From contig CAYNRU010000036.1 of NCBI GenBank assembly GCA_964399635.1, positions 17,410-81,409 on the forward strand: 64,000 bases of DNA, written 5' to 3'. The DNA comes from UBA4615 sp964399635. Lineage in GTDB: Bacteria > Pseudomonadota > Gammaproteobacteria > Burkholderiales > Burkholderiaceae_E. This document shows, piece after piece, positions 1 to 11,451 of this stretch. The notes under the pieces are model-generated. The model made no database searches and had not been told where the DNA came from. It saw nothing but the letters and a program-made list of their open reading frames with translations. The position numbers and the translations under genes are program-made. Position 1 is the first letter of the stretch. Each line of letters opens with the position of its first letter.

Positions 1-284
1 AGCGCCTGGCCGCTTGCGAACCAGATCACCATCTCGGAATCCCGGTAGGCGCGCGACAGCGCCATCAGCACCGTCACGTACACGGTGAGCACCAGCAGCA
101 CCGGGATGTAGTTGATGGACGCGAACGCGATCAGCGGCAGCACGTCAGCGGTGGCCAGGCGGTTGGACGCCGCCCGGCCGAGCAGCCGGATCAAGGTGGT
201 GGTCACCATGATCGTGAACAGCGTCGCGAAGACGGCGCCGGCCAGATTGATCAGGTCGCGACGAAGAGCCCTGGTGAACAGCAT
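1..284 (-). CDS. lptF: LptF, LPS export permease (5' part only)
   Basis: The reverse strand from 284 reads MLFTRALRRDLINLAGAVF and continues to the window edge with no stop, giving 94 residues. The first transmembrane helix (about residues 12-35) and a second hydrophobic stretch (about 55-75) match the N-terminus of LptF. LptF is one of two inner-membrane permeases of the LptBFGC transporter, which extracts lipopolysaccharide from the inner membrane toward the LptA bridge. It is divergent from pepA, the classic lptF/pepA arrangement of proteobacteria, with about 69 bp between the two starts. LptG would be expected next, outside the window. Only the 3' end is missing, because of the window boundary. 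Confidence 0.9.
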   Translation of the reverse strand, partial: MLFTRALRRDLINLAGAVFATLFTIMVTTTLIRLLGRAASNRLATADVLPLIAFASINYIPVLLVLTVYVTVLMALSRAYRDSEMVIWFASGQA

Positions 285-305
285 CGTCGGCTGGGAAGGC
301 TCGCT

Positions 306-311
306 TATAAT
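306..311 (+). promoter_or_regulatory. Candidate -10 box for pepA
   Basis: A perfect TATAAT lies 43 bp before the pepA start, in the lptF/pepA divergent gap. No convincing -35 hexamer is visible 16-18 bp upstream, so the assignment rests on the -10 alone. Confidence 0.45.
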
Positions 312-353
312 CGGCCCGGTACACCCGAGAAGAAGATCCCAGGAAAAGCCGCA

Positions 354-1829
354 ATGCAATTTAGCACAAAGACCTCGGCGCCCGAGAAGACCAAGAGCGG
401 CTGCGCGATCCTCCCCGTTCGTGCCGGCAAGCCCGGTGCCGCCGCAGCGGCCATCGATGCGGCCACCGGCGGCGCCATCGCCGCGGCGCTCGCCCGTGGC
501 GACCTCGCCGCCAAGGCCGGCTCGACGCTGCTGGTGGGCCTGTCCGGACCCCTCGAGCGCGCGCTGCTGGTCTCCCTGGGCGACGACGCGTCGGTCGGCG
601 AGCAGGCCTACACCGACGCCACGCGCGCCGCGCTGCGCGCGCTGGCCACGACCGGCGCCAAGGATGCGGTGTCCTGGTTGGCCGAAGTCGCGGTCGAGGG
701 TCGCGACCTCCGCTGGAAGGTCCGGACCCAGGCGCTGGCCGCGCGCGACCACGCCTACCGATTCGACCGCATGAAGAGCAAGCGCGACACTTCGCCGCGC
801 GGCCCGGTCGCCCTCGCCTTCGGCTGCGATCGGGCCGACGCGGCTGGCCTGTCGGCCGAGCTCCGCACGGCCACCGCGTTGGCCGACGGCACCGACCTCG
901 CACGCGATCTCGGCAACCTGCCGGGCAACGTGTGCACGCCCGCCTACCTCGCCGGCGCCGCCAGGCAGCTCGGCAAGGAGTACGGCCTGAAGGTCGAGGT
1001 CCTCGAGCGCAAGCAGATGGAGGCGCTGAAGATGGGCGCGCTGCTCGCGGTCGCACAGGGCTCCGACCAGCCCCCGAAGCTGATCGTGATCCGCTACCAG
1101 GGCGCCGGCCCCAAGCAGCCCCCGGTCGTGCTGGTCGGCAAGGGCATCACCTTCGACACCGGCGGCATCTCGATCAAGCCGGCCGCCGACATGGACGAGA
1201 TGAAGTACGACATGTGCGGCGCGGCCTCGGTGCTGGGCACGATGCGGGCGGTGGCCGCGATCGGTCCCAGGATCAACCTGATCGGCGTGATCCCCGCCTG
1301 CGAGAACATGCCCTCGGGCCGCGCGGCGCGCCCGGGCGATGTCGTCACCAGCATGTCCGGCCAGACCGTCGAGATCCTGAACACCGACGCCGAGGGCCGG
1401 CTGATCCTGTGCGACGCGCTGACCTACGCCGAGCGGTTCAAGCCCGCCGCAGTGGTCGACATCGCCACGCTCACCGGCGCCTGCGTGGTCGCGCTCGGCC
1501 ACCACCATAGCGGCCTCTTCACCAAGAACGACGCGCTGGCGGCAGAGCTGGCCGCCTGCGGCCGCGACGCCTCGGACACCTGCTGGCGGATGCCGCTGGA
1601 CGACGCGTACCAGGAGGCGCTCAAGTCCAACTTTGCCGACATGGGCAACGTCGGCGGGCGCGCCGGCGGCGCGGTCACCGCAGCCTGCTTCCTCGCGCGC
1701 TTCACCAAGGCCTACGACTGGGCCCACCTCGACATCGCCGGCACCGCGTGGCGCTCGGGGGCGAGCAAGGGCTCGAGCGGCCGACCGGTGCCGCTGCTGA
1801 CCCGCTTCGTGCTGGGCCGCGCCGGCTGA
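354..1829 (+). CDS. pepA: Leucyl aminopeptidase PepA (M17)
   Basis: The 491-residue protein is the usual size for cytosolic M17 leucyl aminopeptidase, which removes N-terminal residues from peptides and in several bacteria also binds DNA in Xer recombination and pyrimidine control. The C-terminal catalytic half is intact: the metal-binding GKGITFDTGG stretch (about residues 263-272), and the family signature NTDAEGRL (about 343-350) that supplies metal and catalytic residues. The N-terminal half is the variable macro-like domain. The start at 354 gives MQFSTK, typical of betaproteobacterial PepA. It is followed by holC after 37 bp, a widespread pepA-holC-valS order. Confidence 0.96.
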   Translation: MQFSTKTSAPEKTKSGCAILPVRAGKPGAAAAAIDAATGGAIAAALARGDLAAKAGSTLLVGLSGPLERALLVSLGDDASVGEQAYTDATRAALRALATTGAKDAVSWLAEVAVEGRDLRWKVRTQALAARDHAYRFDRMKSKRDTSPRGPVALAFGCDRADAAGLSAELRTATALADGTDLARDLGNLPGNVCTPAYLAGAARQLGKEYGLKVEVLERKQMEALKMGALLAVAQGSDQPPKLIVIRYQGAGPKQPPVVLVGKGITFDTGGISIKPAADMDEMKYDMCGAASVLGTMRAVAAIGPRINLIGVIPACENMPSGRAARPGDVVTSMSGQTVEILNTDAEGRLILCDALTYAERFKPAAVVDIATLTGACVVALGHHHSGLFTKNDALAAELAACGRDASDTCWRMPLDDAYQEALKSNFADMGNVGGRAGGAVTAACFLARFTKAYDWAHLDIAGTAWRSGASKGSSGRPVPLLTRFVLGRAG

Positions 1830-1866
1830 ACGCCGCCGCGGTCATCGTGCCCCCGCGGCCGCTCCG

Positions 1867-2304
1867 ATGACGCGCATCGACTTCCACGTCAACGTCCAGG
1901 ACCGGCTCGCCTACGCCTGCCGGCTGGTCCGCAAGATCTACCGGTCGGGCCGGCCGGTGGTGGTGTGCTGCGACGACCCGGAGCGACTCGCCGCCTTCGA
2001 CCGCGAGCTCTGGGTCTTCGACCCGCAGGACTTCGTGCCCCACGTGATGGCCGACGACGGCCTGGCCGCCGAGACGCCGGTGCTGCTGGCAGTGTCGCCC
2101 GACGGCCTGCCCCGCCACGAGGTGCTGGTGAACCTCGGAGACGCGACGCCGCAGGGATTCGCCCGCTACGAGCGGCTGGTCGAACTCGTCGGAGCCGGCG
2201 ACCCGGACCGCAGCCATGGCCGTGAGCGCTGGCGCTTCTATCGCGACCGCGGCTATCTGCTCGAGATGCACGACGTCGCTGCCCCGTCCGCCGCCCGGCC
2301 CTGA
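1867..2304 (+). CDS. holC: DNA polymerase III chi subunit HolC
   Basis: The protein has 145 residues and opens MTRIDFHVNV, followed by a Rossmann-like segment (YACRLVRKIYRSGRPVVVCC) and the FDPQDFVPHV motif, all typical of chi. Chi links the clamp-loader complex to single-stranded DNA-binding protein at the replication fork, working with psi (HolD). Its position between pepA and valS supports the call, since the three genes are linked in many proteobacteria. Confidence 0.95.
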   Translation: MTRIDFHVNVQDRLAYACRLVRKIYRSGRPVVVCCDDPERLAAFDRELWVFDPQDFVPHVMADDGLAAETPVLLAVSPDGLPRHEVLVNLGDATPQGFARYERLVELVGAGDPDRSHGRERWRFYRDRGYLLEMHDVAAPSAARP

Positions 2305-2375
2305 TCCGGCTCGCATCCCGCCTGCCCCCCCAGACGCAGCGCCCCTTCCCCGCCCTTGCCGCCCCGGCTCGCCCC

Positions 2376-2786
2376 ATGACCGACCCGACCCGACCCGACC
2401 CGACCGACGCACCCGCGCCGGGGCAGGCCGGCGCGCCCGGGTCGGCGCCGGCCGGCCCGGACGAGGCGATCCCGATGCTCACGGAGATCGTCGAGGTGCC
2501 CCGCTACGCGATCGAGGACCTGCCGGCAACGCTCGAGGAGGTCGACTGGTCGGAGCTGGCCGAACGGGTCCGCGTCAACGTGACCGAACGGCTCACCCGC
2601 CGCTCGCAGGCGCTGCTCGACGCCCAGCTGCGCGACTCGCTCGAGGCGGTCGTGGACCGGGCGGCCGAGTCGCTGGCCGCCGAGCTGCGCGTGTCGCTGT
2701 CGCAGATGGTCCGCGACATCGTCGGCCGGGCGGTGACCGAGGAGCTCACCCGCGTCCACGCCGAGATCTCGCGGCGCAAGCCCTGA
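2376..2786 (+). CDS. Conserved hypothetical protein between holC and valS
   Basis: This 136-residue protein has a Pro/Asp-rich, low-complexity N-terminus (residues 1-35, rich in DPTRPDP-type repeats) followed by an acidic, helical C-terminal part with regularly spaced Leu/Arg/Glu (VTERLTRRSQALLDAQLRD), probably a coiled coil. No catalytic motif or membrane helix is visible. A small gene of this kind commonly separates holC from valS in Burkholderiales. Function is unknown. The start follows a tandem GACCC-type repeat (2386-2405) that encodes the DPTRPDP segment. Confidence 0.75.
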   Translation: MTDPTRPDPTDAPAPGQAGAPGSAPAGPDEAIPMLTEIVEVPRYAIEDLPATLEEVDWSELAERVRVNVTERLTRRSQALLDAQLRDSLEAVVDRAAESLAAELRVSLSQMVRDIVGRAVTEELTRVHAEISRRKP

Positions 2787-2831
2787 GGGCGGGCGCCAGC
2801 CACCGGTCCGGGCCACCTCGACCCGCCGGCC

Positions 2832-2837
2832 TATAAT
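2832..2837 (+). promoter_or_regulatory. Candidate -10 box for valS
   Basis: TATAAT lies 39 bp upstream of the valS start, in the 89 bp gap after the preceding gene. No good -35 is seen at the right spacing. Confidence 0.4.
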
Positions 2838-2875
2838 CGGCGGCTGTTCGCCATTCCCCTCCAGGCACCCGCTCC

Positions 2876-5800
2876 ATGAACGCCCCGCAACCGCAGGGCG
2901 CGGCAGACGCTGCGCTCGCCAAGAGTTTCGAGCCCGCCGCGATCGAGGCGCGCTGGTACCCGCTGTGGGAGTCGCGCGGCCTGTTCCGCAATGCGCCCGC
3001 GCCGCCCGCCGGCGCCGCCCCGTCCCGCGAAGGCCTCGACGCCCGCGCGAGCGGCTACTGCATCCAGCTGCCCCCGCCCAATGTCACTGGCACCCTGCAC
3101 ATGGGCCACGCGTTCCAGCAGACGCTGATGGACACGCTGGCTCGCTGGCAGCGCATGAAGGGCGCCGACGTCAACTGGGTGGTCGGCACGGACCACGCGG
3201 GCATCGCGACCCAGGTGGTCGTCGAGCGCCAGCTGCAGGCCGAGGGCAAGACCCGCCACGACCTCGGGCGCACCGCCTTCCTCGAACGCGTCGCGCAGTG
3301 GAAGCAGCAGTCGGGGGCGACCATCATCGGGCAGATGCGCCGGATCGGCGCGTCGGGCAACTGGGACTACGCGGACGCCGACGGCGCGCGGGCCGGCTAC
3401 TTCACGATGGACCCGGCGATGAGCGCCGCGGTGCTCGAGGTGTTCGTGCAGCTGCACGAGCAGGGGCTGATCTACCGCGGCAAGCGGCTCGTCAATTGGG
3501 ACCCCACGCTGCAGACGGCGGTGTCCGACCTCGAGGTCGACAGCGAGGAGGAGGACGGCAAGCTCTGGGAGATCCGCTATCCGCTCGCAGGCGACCCGGT
3601 CGAGGTGAGCCTCGCTGCCACCGACACCGAGCCGGCCAGGAAGGTGATGGTCGACGCGCTGGTGGTGGCCACCACGCGTCCCGAGACCCTGCTCGGTGAC
3701 ACCGCCGTCGCGGTCCAACCTGGCGACGCACGCTACGCACCGCTGGTGGGCCGCGCGATCCGCCTGCCGCTGTCGGGCGACGGCACCGCGGCGTGGCGCG
3801 AGATACCCATCGTCGCCGACGACTACGTCGACCCGGCCTTCGGCACCGGCTGCGTGAAGATCACGCCGGCCCACGACTTCAACGACTGGAAGGTCGGCGA
3901 GCGACACGGGCTCGCGGCCATCAGCGTGCTCACGCCCACCGCGACCATCTCGGACGCAGCGCCGGCGCGTTATCGGGGGCTCGACCGCTACGAGGCCCGG
4001 ACACGCGTGCTCGCGGACCTGCGCGCCGCCGGGCTGCTGGTGTCCGAGAAGCCGCACAAGCTGGTCGTGCCCCGCTCGGCGCGCACCGGCATCGTGGTCG
4101 AGCCGATGCTCACCGACCAGTGGTTCGTCGCGATGAGCCGGCGCGACCACCGCAACACCCGCTTCCCGGGCCAGTCGATCGCCGACGTCTGCCTGAAGGT
4201 CGTCGCCGACGGGCAGGTGCGCTTCGTGCCCGAGCACTGGGGGACCACCTACGACCACTGGATGGAGAACATCCAGGACTGGTGCATCTCGCGCCAGCTT
4301 TGGTGGGGACACCAGGTGCCCGCCTGGTACAAGGCCGACGCGGCGGGGGAGCCCATCCACGACGGCACGGTGTTCGTCGCGCGCGACGAGGCCGCGGCCC
4401 GCGGCCAGGCCGCGGCCGCCGGCTGGGCGGGGCCGCTGGTGCGCGACGCCGACGTCCTCGACACCTGGTTCTCCTCGGCGCTGGTGCCGTTCTCGTCGCT
4501 CGGCTGGCCCAAGGCATCGCCCGACCTCGACCGCTACCTGCCGTCGGCGGTGCTGGTCACCGGCTTCGACATCATCTTCTTCTGGGTGGCCCGGATGGTG
4601 ATGATGACCACCTTCTTCACCGGCCGCGTGCCTTTTCGCGACGTCTACATCAACGCCATCGTGCGCGACGCCGAAGGCCAGAAAATGTCGAAGTCCAAGG
4701 GCAACACCATCGACCCGCTCGACCTGATCGACGGCGTGTCCCTCGAGCGGCTGCTCGAGAAGTCGACCTCGGGCCTGCTGCGCGCGGACCACAAGGCACG
4801 CATCGAGCGCGCGATACGCAAGAACTACCCCGAGGGCATCGCGGCCTACGGCGCCGACGCGGTGCGCTTCACCTTCGCGTCGCTCGCGAGCTTCGCGCGC
4901 ACGCTGAACTTCGACCTGAGCCGCTGCGAGGGCTACCGCAACTTCTGCAACAAGCTCTGGAACGCGACGCGCTTCGTGCTGATGCAGACCGAGGGCCGCG
5001 ACTGCGGCTTCGCGCCGCACACGGCCGACCAGTGCGTGCCCGGCGGCTACCTGCACTTCAACCACGTCGACCGCTGGATCGTGTCGCGGCTGCAGCGGGT
5101 CGAAGCCTCGGTCGAGCACGCGCTGCAGGAGTACCGCTTCGACAACGCCGCGCGCGAGCTCTACGAGTTCGTCTGGAACGAATACTGCGACTGGTACCTG
5201 GAGCTCGCCAAGGTCAACCTCGCCTCGCCCGACGAAGCCGTGCAGCGCGCCACGCGGCGCACGCTGCTGCGGGTGCTCGAGACGGTGCTGCGGCTCGCGC
5301 ACCCGATGATCCCGTTCATCAGCGAGGAGCTGTGGCAGAAGGTCGCGCCGCTCGCCCACCGCTACGGCGAGCGCGGCGAGCAGCGCCTGGCGGGCGCGGC
5401 GCTCGAGGCCGCGGTCGCCGAGCAGCGGTTTTCGCTCATGACGCAGCGCTTCCCGGTGTCGGAGCCCGCCAAGATCGACCTGGTCGCCGAGGCGCAGCTG
5501 GCCGAACTGCGTGCGATGGTCGACGCCTGCCGCGCGCTGCGCGGCGAGATGAACGTGTCGCCGGCGCTGCGGCTGCCGCTGGCGGTGGCCGGCCCGCGCG
5601 AGCGCGTCGCGCTCCACGCACCCTACCTGCAGGCGCTCGCCAAGCTCTCCGGGGTCGAGGGGCTCGAGACGCTGGCGCAGGACTCGATCGCGCCGGTGCA
5701 GATCGTCGGCGACTTCCGGCTGATGCTGAAGGTCGAGATCGACGCCGCCGCCGAAGGCGAGCGGCTCGACAAGGAGATCGCGCGGGTGCGCGGCGAGGTC

Positions 5801-5941
5801 GGCCGCGCGCAGGCCAAGCTCGGCAACGCGAGCTTCGTGGAGCGGGCGCCGGCCGCGGTGGTCGGGCAGGAGCGCGAGAGGCTCGCGGGCTTCGAGGCGA
5901 CGCTGCAGCGGCTCGTGGAGCAGCGCCAGCGGCTCGGCTGA
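2876..5941 (+). CDS. valS: Valyl-tRNA synthetase
   Basis: This 1021-residue class Ia synthetase charges tRNA-Val. The signature PPPNVTGTLHMGH (HIGH box) appears near residue 65 and KMSKSKGN (KMSKS loop) near residue 603. Between them lies the CP1 editing domain that clears mischarged Thr-tRNA, including VVATTRPETLLGDTAVAV. The last 70 residues form the charged coiled coil (LDKEIARVRGEVGRAQAKL) that ValRS uses to grip the tRNA elbow. The start MNAPQPQG is at 2876, and the following gene (tusA) is convergent. Confidence 0.98.
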   Translation: MNAPQPQGAADAALAKSFEPAAIEARWYPLWESRGLFRNAPAPPAGAAPSREGLDARASGYCIQLPPPNVTGTLHMGHAFQQTLMDTLARWQRMKGADVNWVVGTDHAGIATQVVVERQLQAEGKTRHDLGRTAFLERVAQWKQQSGATIIGQMRRIGASGNWDYADADGARAGYFTMDPAMSAAVLEVFVQLHEQGLIYRGKRLVNWDPTLQTAVSDLEVDSEEEDGKLWEIRYPLAGDPVEVSLAATDTEPARKVMVDALVVATTRPETLLGDTAVAVQPGDARYAPLVGRAIRLPLSGDGTAAWREIPIVADDYVDPAFGTGCVKITPAHDFNDWKVGERHGLAAISVLTPTATISDAAPARYRGLDRYEARTRVLADLRAAGLLVSEKPHKLVVPRSARTGIVVEPMLTDQWFVAMSRRDHRNTRFPGQSIADVCLKVVADGQVRFVPEHWGTTYDHWMENIQDWCISRQLWWGHQVPAWYKADAAGEPIHDGTVFVARDEAAARGQAAAAGWAGPLVRDADVLDTWFSSALVPFSSLGWPKASPDLDRYLPSAVLVTGFDIIFFWVARMVMMTTFFTGRVPFRDVYINAIVRDAEGQKMSKSKGNTIDPLDLIDGVSLERLLEKSTSGLLRADHKARIERAIRKNYPEGIAAYGADAVRFTFASLASFARTLNFDLSRCEGYRNFCNKLWNATRFVLMQTEGRDCGFAPHTADQCVPGGYLHFNHVDRWIVSRLQRVEASVEHALQEYRFDNAARELYEFVWNEYCDWYLELAKVNLASPDEAVQRATRRTLLRVLETVLRLAHPMIPFISEELWQKVAPLAHRYGERGEQRLAGAALEAAVAEQRFSLMTQRFPVSEPAKIDLVAEAQLAELRAMVDACRALRGEMNVSPALRLPLAVAGPRERVALHAPYLQALAKLSGVEGLETLAQDSIAPVQIVGDFRLMLKVEIDAAAEGERLDKEIARVRGEVGRAQAKLGNASFVERAPAAVVGQERERLAGFEATLQRLVEQRQRLG

Positions 5942-5962
5942 GTCCGGGCGGGGCGGCCCCGG

Positions 5963-6202
5963 TCAGCGGCGCTTCAGGAAGAAGGTCCAGGTGCGATCGA
6001 CCTCGGACTGGCCGACGATCTCGTTGCCGGTCTGGCGGGCGAATGCCTGGAAGTCGCGCAGCGACCCCGGGTCCGTGGAGACCACCTTCAGCACCTGGCC
6101 GCTGCCGAGCTCGGTGAGCGCCTTCTTGGCCTTCAGGATCGGCAGCGGGCAGTTCAGGCCGCGGGCGTCGACCTCGCGGTCGAAGACGGTCGGATCGGAC
6201 AT
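5963..6202 (-). CDS. tusA: TusA-family sulfurtransferase
   Basis: The protein has 79 residues. The hallmark CPLPILKAKKAL stretch carries the catalytic cysteine of the CPxP motif near residue 18, in the context DARGLNCPLP. TusA proteins relay persulfide sulfur from cysteine desulfurase toward tRNA thiolation, molybdenum cofactor or other sulfur sinks. The C-terminal GNEIVGQSEVDRTWTFFLKR matches the family. It is convergent with valS and 39 bp downstream of the MscS gene, so it could be co-transcribed with that gene. Confidence 0.93.
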   Translation of the reverse strand: MSDPTVFDREVDARGLNCPLPILKAKKALTELGSGQVLKVVSTDPGSLRDFQAFARQTGNEIVGQSEVDRTWTFFLKRR

Positions 6203-6241
6203 GGCGGGCTGGTGCGTCGGCAGGGTTGAGGAGCGCGGATT

Positions 6242-7051
6242 CTAACCCCCGATCGCCGGGCTCGGCGCGTCCGGGCCGCGGGCGGCCGCGTGGCCGACGG
6301 TTTCCTCCCAGATCATGCGCTGGGTCTCGTGCCGCACCGACGCATACTGCTCGGGGTGCACGCACGGGTTCACCGTCAGCGTGACATCCGACCCGCTGAC
6401 CTTCAGGATGGAGACGTTCGGGGCGGGGTCGGCGAGCACGCCCGGAATCGCGGCGAGGCGCTGCTCGATCCGCCGGATCGCCTCCATCGGATCCGTGCCG
6501 GCGGGGATCGACGCGGTGCAGAGGATCCTGCGCGCCGGCGACTGGCTGTAGTTGTTGAGCGTGTTGCCGAGCAGCTTGCCGTTGCCCACCAGGATCGAGA
6601 CGTTCTCTTCCGAAATCATGCGCGTCGCGAACAGACCGATCTCCTGGACCACGCCCTCGACGTCGCCGGAGGCGATGTGGTCCCCGACCCGGAACGGTCG
6701 CAGCACCACCAGGAAGGCGCCCGCCGCGAAGTTCGCGAGCAGGCCGCCCCAGGCCGCGCCGATGGCAAGCCCGGCCGCGGCCATCAGGGCCGCGAACGAC
6801 GTCGTCTCGACACCCAGGAAGCCCAGGATGCCGATCGCGAGGACGATGTTCAACACCACCCCGACGATGGAGGAGAGGTAGCGCTGGAGCGTGAGGTCGA
6901 TGTCGCGCACGGTCAGCGCGCGGCGGATGACCTCGATCGCGAACCCGATCAGCCAGCGCCCGACCCACCACAGGGCGAGCGCGCCGAGGAGCCGCAGGCC
7001 GAATGCGACTGCGATCCGGTTCGCGGCGTCGAGGGCGGTCGAGATGTCCAT
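6242..7051 (-). CDS. Small-conductance mechanosensitive channel (MscS family)
   Basis: The protein has 269 residues. It shows three hydrophobic segments (about 15-38, 60-82, 88-115) ending in a glycine/alanine-rich pore helix with the GLAIGAAWGGLLANFAAG pattern typical of MscS TM3. The beta domain follows (FRVGDHIASGDVEGVVQEIGLFAT), then the mixed alpha/beta vestibule. MscS channels open under membrane tension to release solutes during osmotic downshock. The length is close to E. coli MscS (286). A short gene upstream (7076-7327) repeats its N-terminal helix. Confidence 0.93.
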   Translation of the reverse strand: MDISTALDAANRIAVAFGLRLLGALALWWVGRWLIGFAIEVIRRALTVRDIDLTLQRYLSSIVGVVLNIVLAIGILGFLGVETTSFAALMAAAGLAIGAAWGGLLANFAAGAFLVVLRPFRVGDHIASGDVEGVVQEIGLFATRMISEENVSILVGNGKLLGNTLNNYSQSPARRILCTASIPAGTDPMEAIRRIEQRLAAIPGVLADPAPNVSILKVSGSDVTLTVNPCVHPEQYASVRHETQRMIWEETVGHAAARGPDAPSPAIGG

Positions 7052-7075
7052 GCGGCAGCAGCGCCTGTATTGGGG

Positions 7076-7327
7076 TCAGGCCGTCCGCTTGCGCGCGGCG
7101 CACGCCGGCGCGCTCGGCTGCACCTCGTGCTGCGCGGGCGCCGCGTGGCCCGCCCCCGCAAACGCCTCGCGGATCACGCGGGTGGTGTCGTGCCAGACCT
7201 GCCAGTAGTGGTTTGCGAGACCGATCAGCCAGCGGCCGGACCACCACAGCGCGAAGGCGCCGAGCAGTTCGAGGCCGACGTTGACGACGATCTGCTGGGC
7301 GGTATCCGGGGTGTCCGAGCGCTGCAT
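7076..7327 (-). CDS. Short MscS TM1-like protein (partial paralogue)
   Basis: This 83-residue protein contains LLGAFALWWSGRWLIGLA, which closely matches LLGALALWWVGRWLIGFA near the start of the adjacent full-length MscS channel. After this one hydrophobic helix the similarity ends. The rest is a polar tail (VWHDTTRVIREAFAGAGHAAPAQ) with no pore or beta domain. It looks like a degenerate duplication of the channel N-terminus that still has an open frame. It might be a remnant, or a small membrane protein able to pair with the channel. It lies 24 bp upstream of the channel gene on the same strand. Confidence 0.55.
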   Translation of the reverse strand: MQRSDTPDTAQQIVVNVGLELLGAFALWWSGRWLIGLANHYWQVWHDTTRVIREAFAGAGHAAPAQHEVQPSAPACAARKRTA

Positions 7328-7444
7328 CGTGAGAGGCTCCGCCAGACAGGCGGCCCGCCGCGGCCAAAAACGCTTAGTCTAGCTCGGGCGACGCTGTGAT
7401 CCGGAAGCCGGTTGTGTCGAATTGACACATCGCGGCACGCCGCG

Positions 7445-8619
7445 TCAGTCCCGCTCGCGGCGCAACGCGCGACCCACGCCGGCGAGCCCGCCCGCCAGGA
7501 GCGCCGCCATGCCCCAGAACAGCACTCCGATGCCGAACACGCCGCCCAGTGCGCCCAACGCGGTCGGCAGCACGGTCTGAGTGCCATTGACGAGCATCAG
7601 CCGCAGGCCGGTCGCCTCGCCGAGCCGGCTGGCCGGCGCCGAGCGCGCGAGGATCGACAAGGTCATCGGCTGCGACACGCCGAGCCCCAGGCCCAGCACG
7701 AAAGACAGCGCGATCAGCGACTCGAGCGTCGAGAAAGCCGGGTAGACCGCGTACACGCAGCCCGCGACGGCCATCGCCGCGAGGATCGCCCGCCACTCGG
7801 AGACGTCCATCAGGAACAGCGGCACGACCATTCGCACGACCATCGTCGCGATCGCGAACGCACCGAGGATCAGCCCGATGCCCGAGGCCGAAAGACCGAT
7901 GCGCGCGCCGTAGATCGGCACCAGGAACTGGTGGACGTCCCAGGCCGACGAGATCAGCGCGACGACGATGTAGAGCCGGCGCAGCTCGGGCGTGCCGAGC
8001 AGGTCACGGATGCGCAGCGACCGCGAGGGGTCGGGCGGCGCGATGCGTCCGTCGGGCATCCGGTCGCGCAGCGCGCGCAGCCACAACGCCGCGACGAGCG
8101 GCAGCACCGCCAGGCACCCGAACGCGAACCGGTGCCCCAGCCCGTCGATCAGGAAGCCCGCGCTGGTCGGGCCGAGGAAGGCCGACACCGAAAAACCGAT
8201 GGCCATCAGGCTCAGGTTGTGGCGGCGCTCCTCGAAGCTGCCGAGCTCGCTGACCAGCTTCTGAATGCCGAGATGGAAGGGCAGGAAGCCCAGGCCCACC
8301 AGTACCGAGGCGACCATCAGCGTCGGCAGCGACAGCCACGCGAAGGGCAGCAGCATGCCGACTGCGATCACCGCCGTGCCGAGCAGCATCGGCCAGCGCG
8401 CGCCGATGCGGTCGATCCATCGGCCGCCGGGGATCGCCAGCAGCATCGGCAGCAGGCTGTACAGCGACAGCAGCAGACCGATCTGGACAGTGGGCGCGCC
8501 CAGGTGCAACGCACTCAACGTCAGCGACACCCGGGTGCCGGCGAACGCGACGTGGTTGAGGACCGACAGCGCGATGAGGGTGCGGATCCCCAGGGGCCGG
8601 AAGGGCCCCTGCGCGCCGG

Positions 8620-8623
<4 letters not shown>
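7445..8623 (-). CDS. MFS transporter
   Basis: This is a roughly 392-residue major facilitator with about 12 hydrophobic segments. The loop between helices 2 and 3 reads GGRWIDRIGARWP, the MFS motif A position. The substrate is not apparent. I chose the GTG at 8623 because it overlaps the alaS stop in a GTGA junction, suggesting translational coupling. A GTG 18 bp upstream (8641) is possible but lies inside alaS. Coupling of an MFS gene to alaS is probably incidental to function. Confidence 0.85.
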
Positions 8624-11244
<2,621 letters not shown>

Positions 11245-11451
11245 GTCGTTGATTCGATGAGGTATTTAGGTCAACTTTCTAGAGTAACACAGCCGCGCTC
11301 CCCGATGCCCGGACGATTCGCGGATCGGTTCGGCCGCGCGGGCTCGCCGCGGGTGTCGGTGGATGCCGCAGCGCAGCCGAAACTCCGCCCGAACCCGGCT
11401 AACATCGAACGAGCGCCGTCCCCATCAACCCTCCCTCGCACACCCCGTCCG

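Noticed and set aside
2831..5617. 928-residue minus-strand open frame opposite valS
   Set aside because: It is a GC-driven antisense shadow of valS. The translation is rich in Arg, Gly and His with no domain, while valS is fully supported on the other strand.
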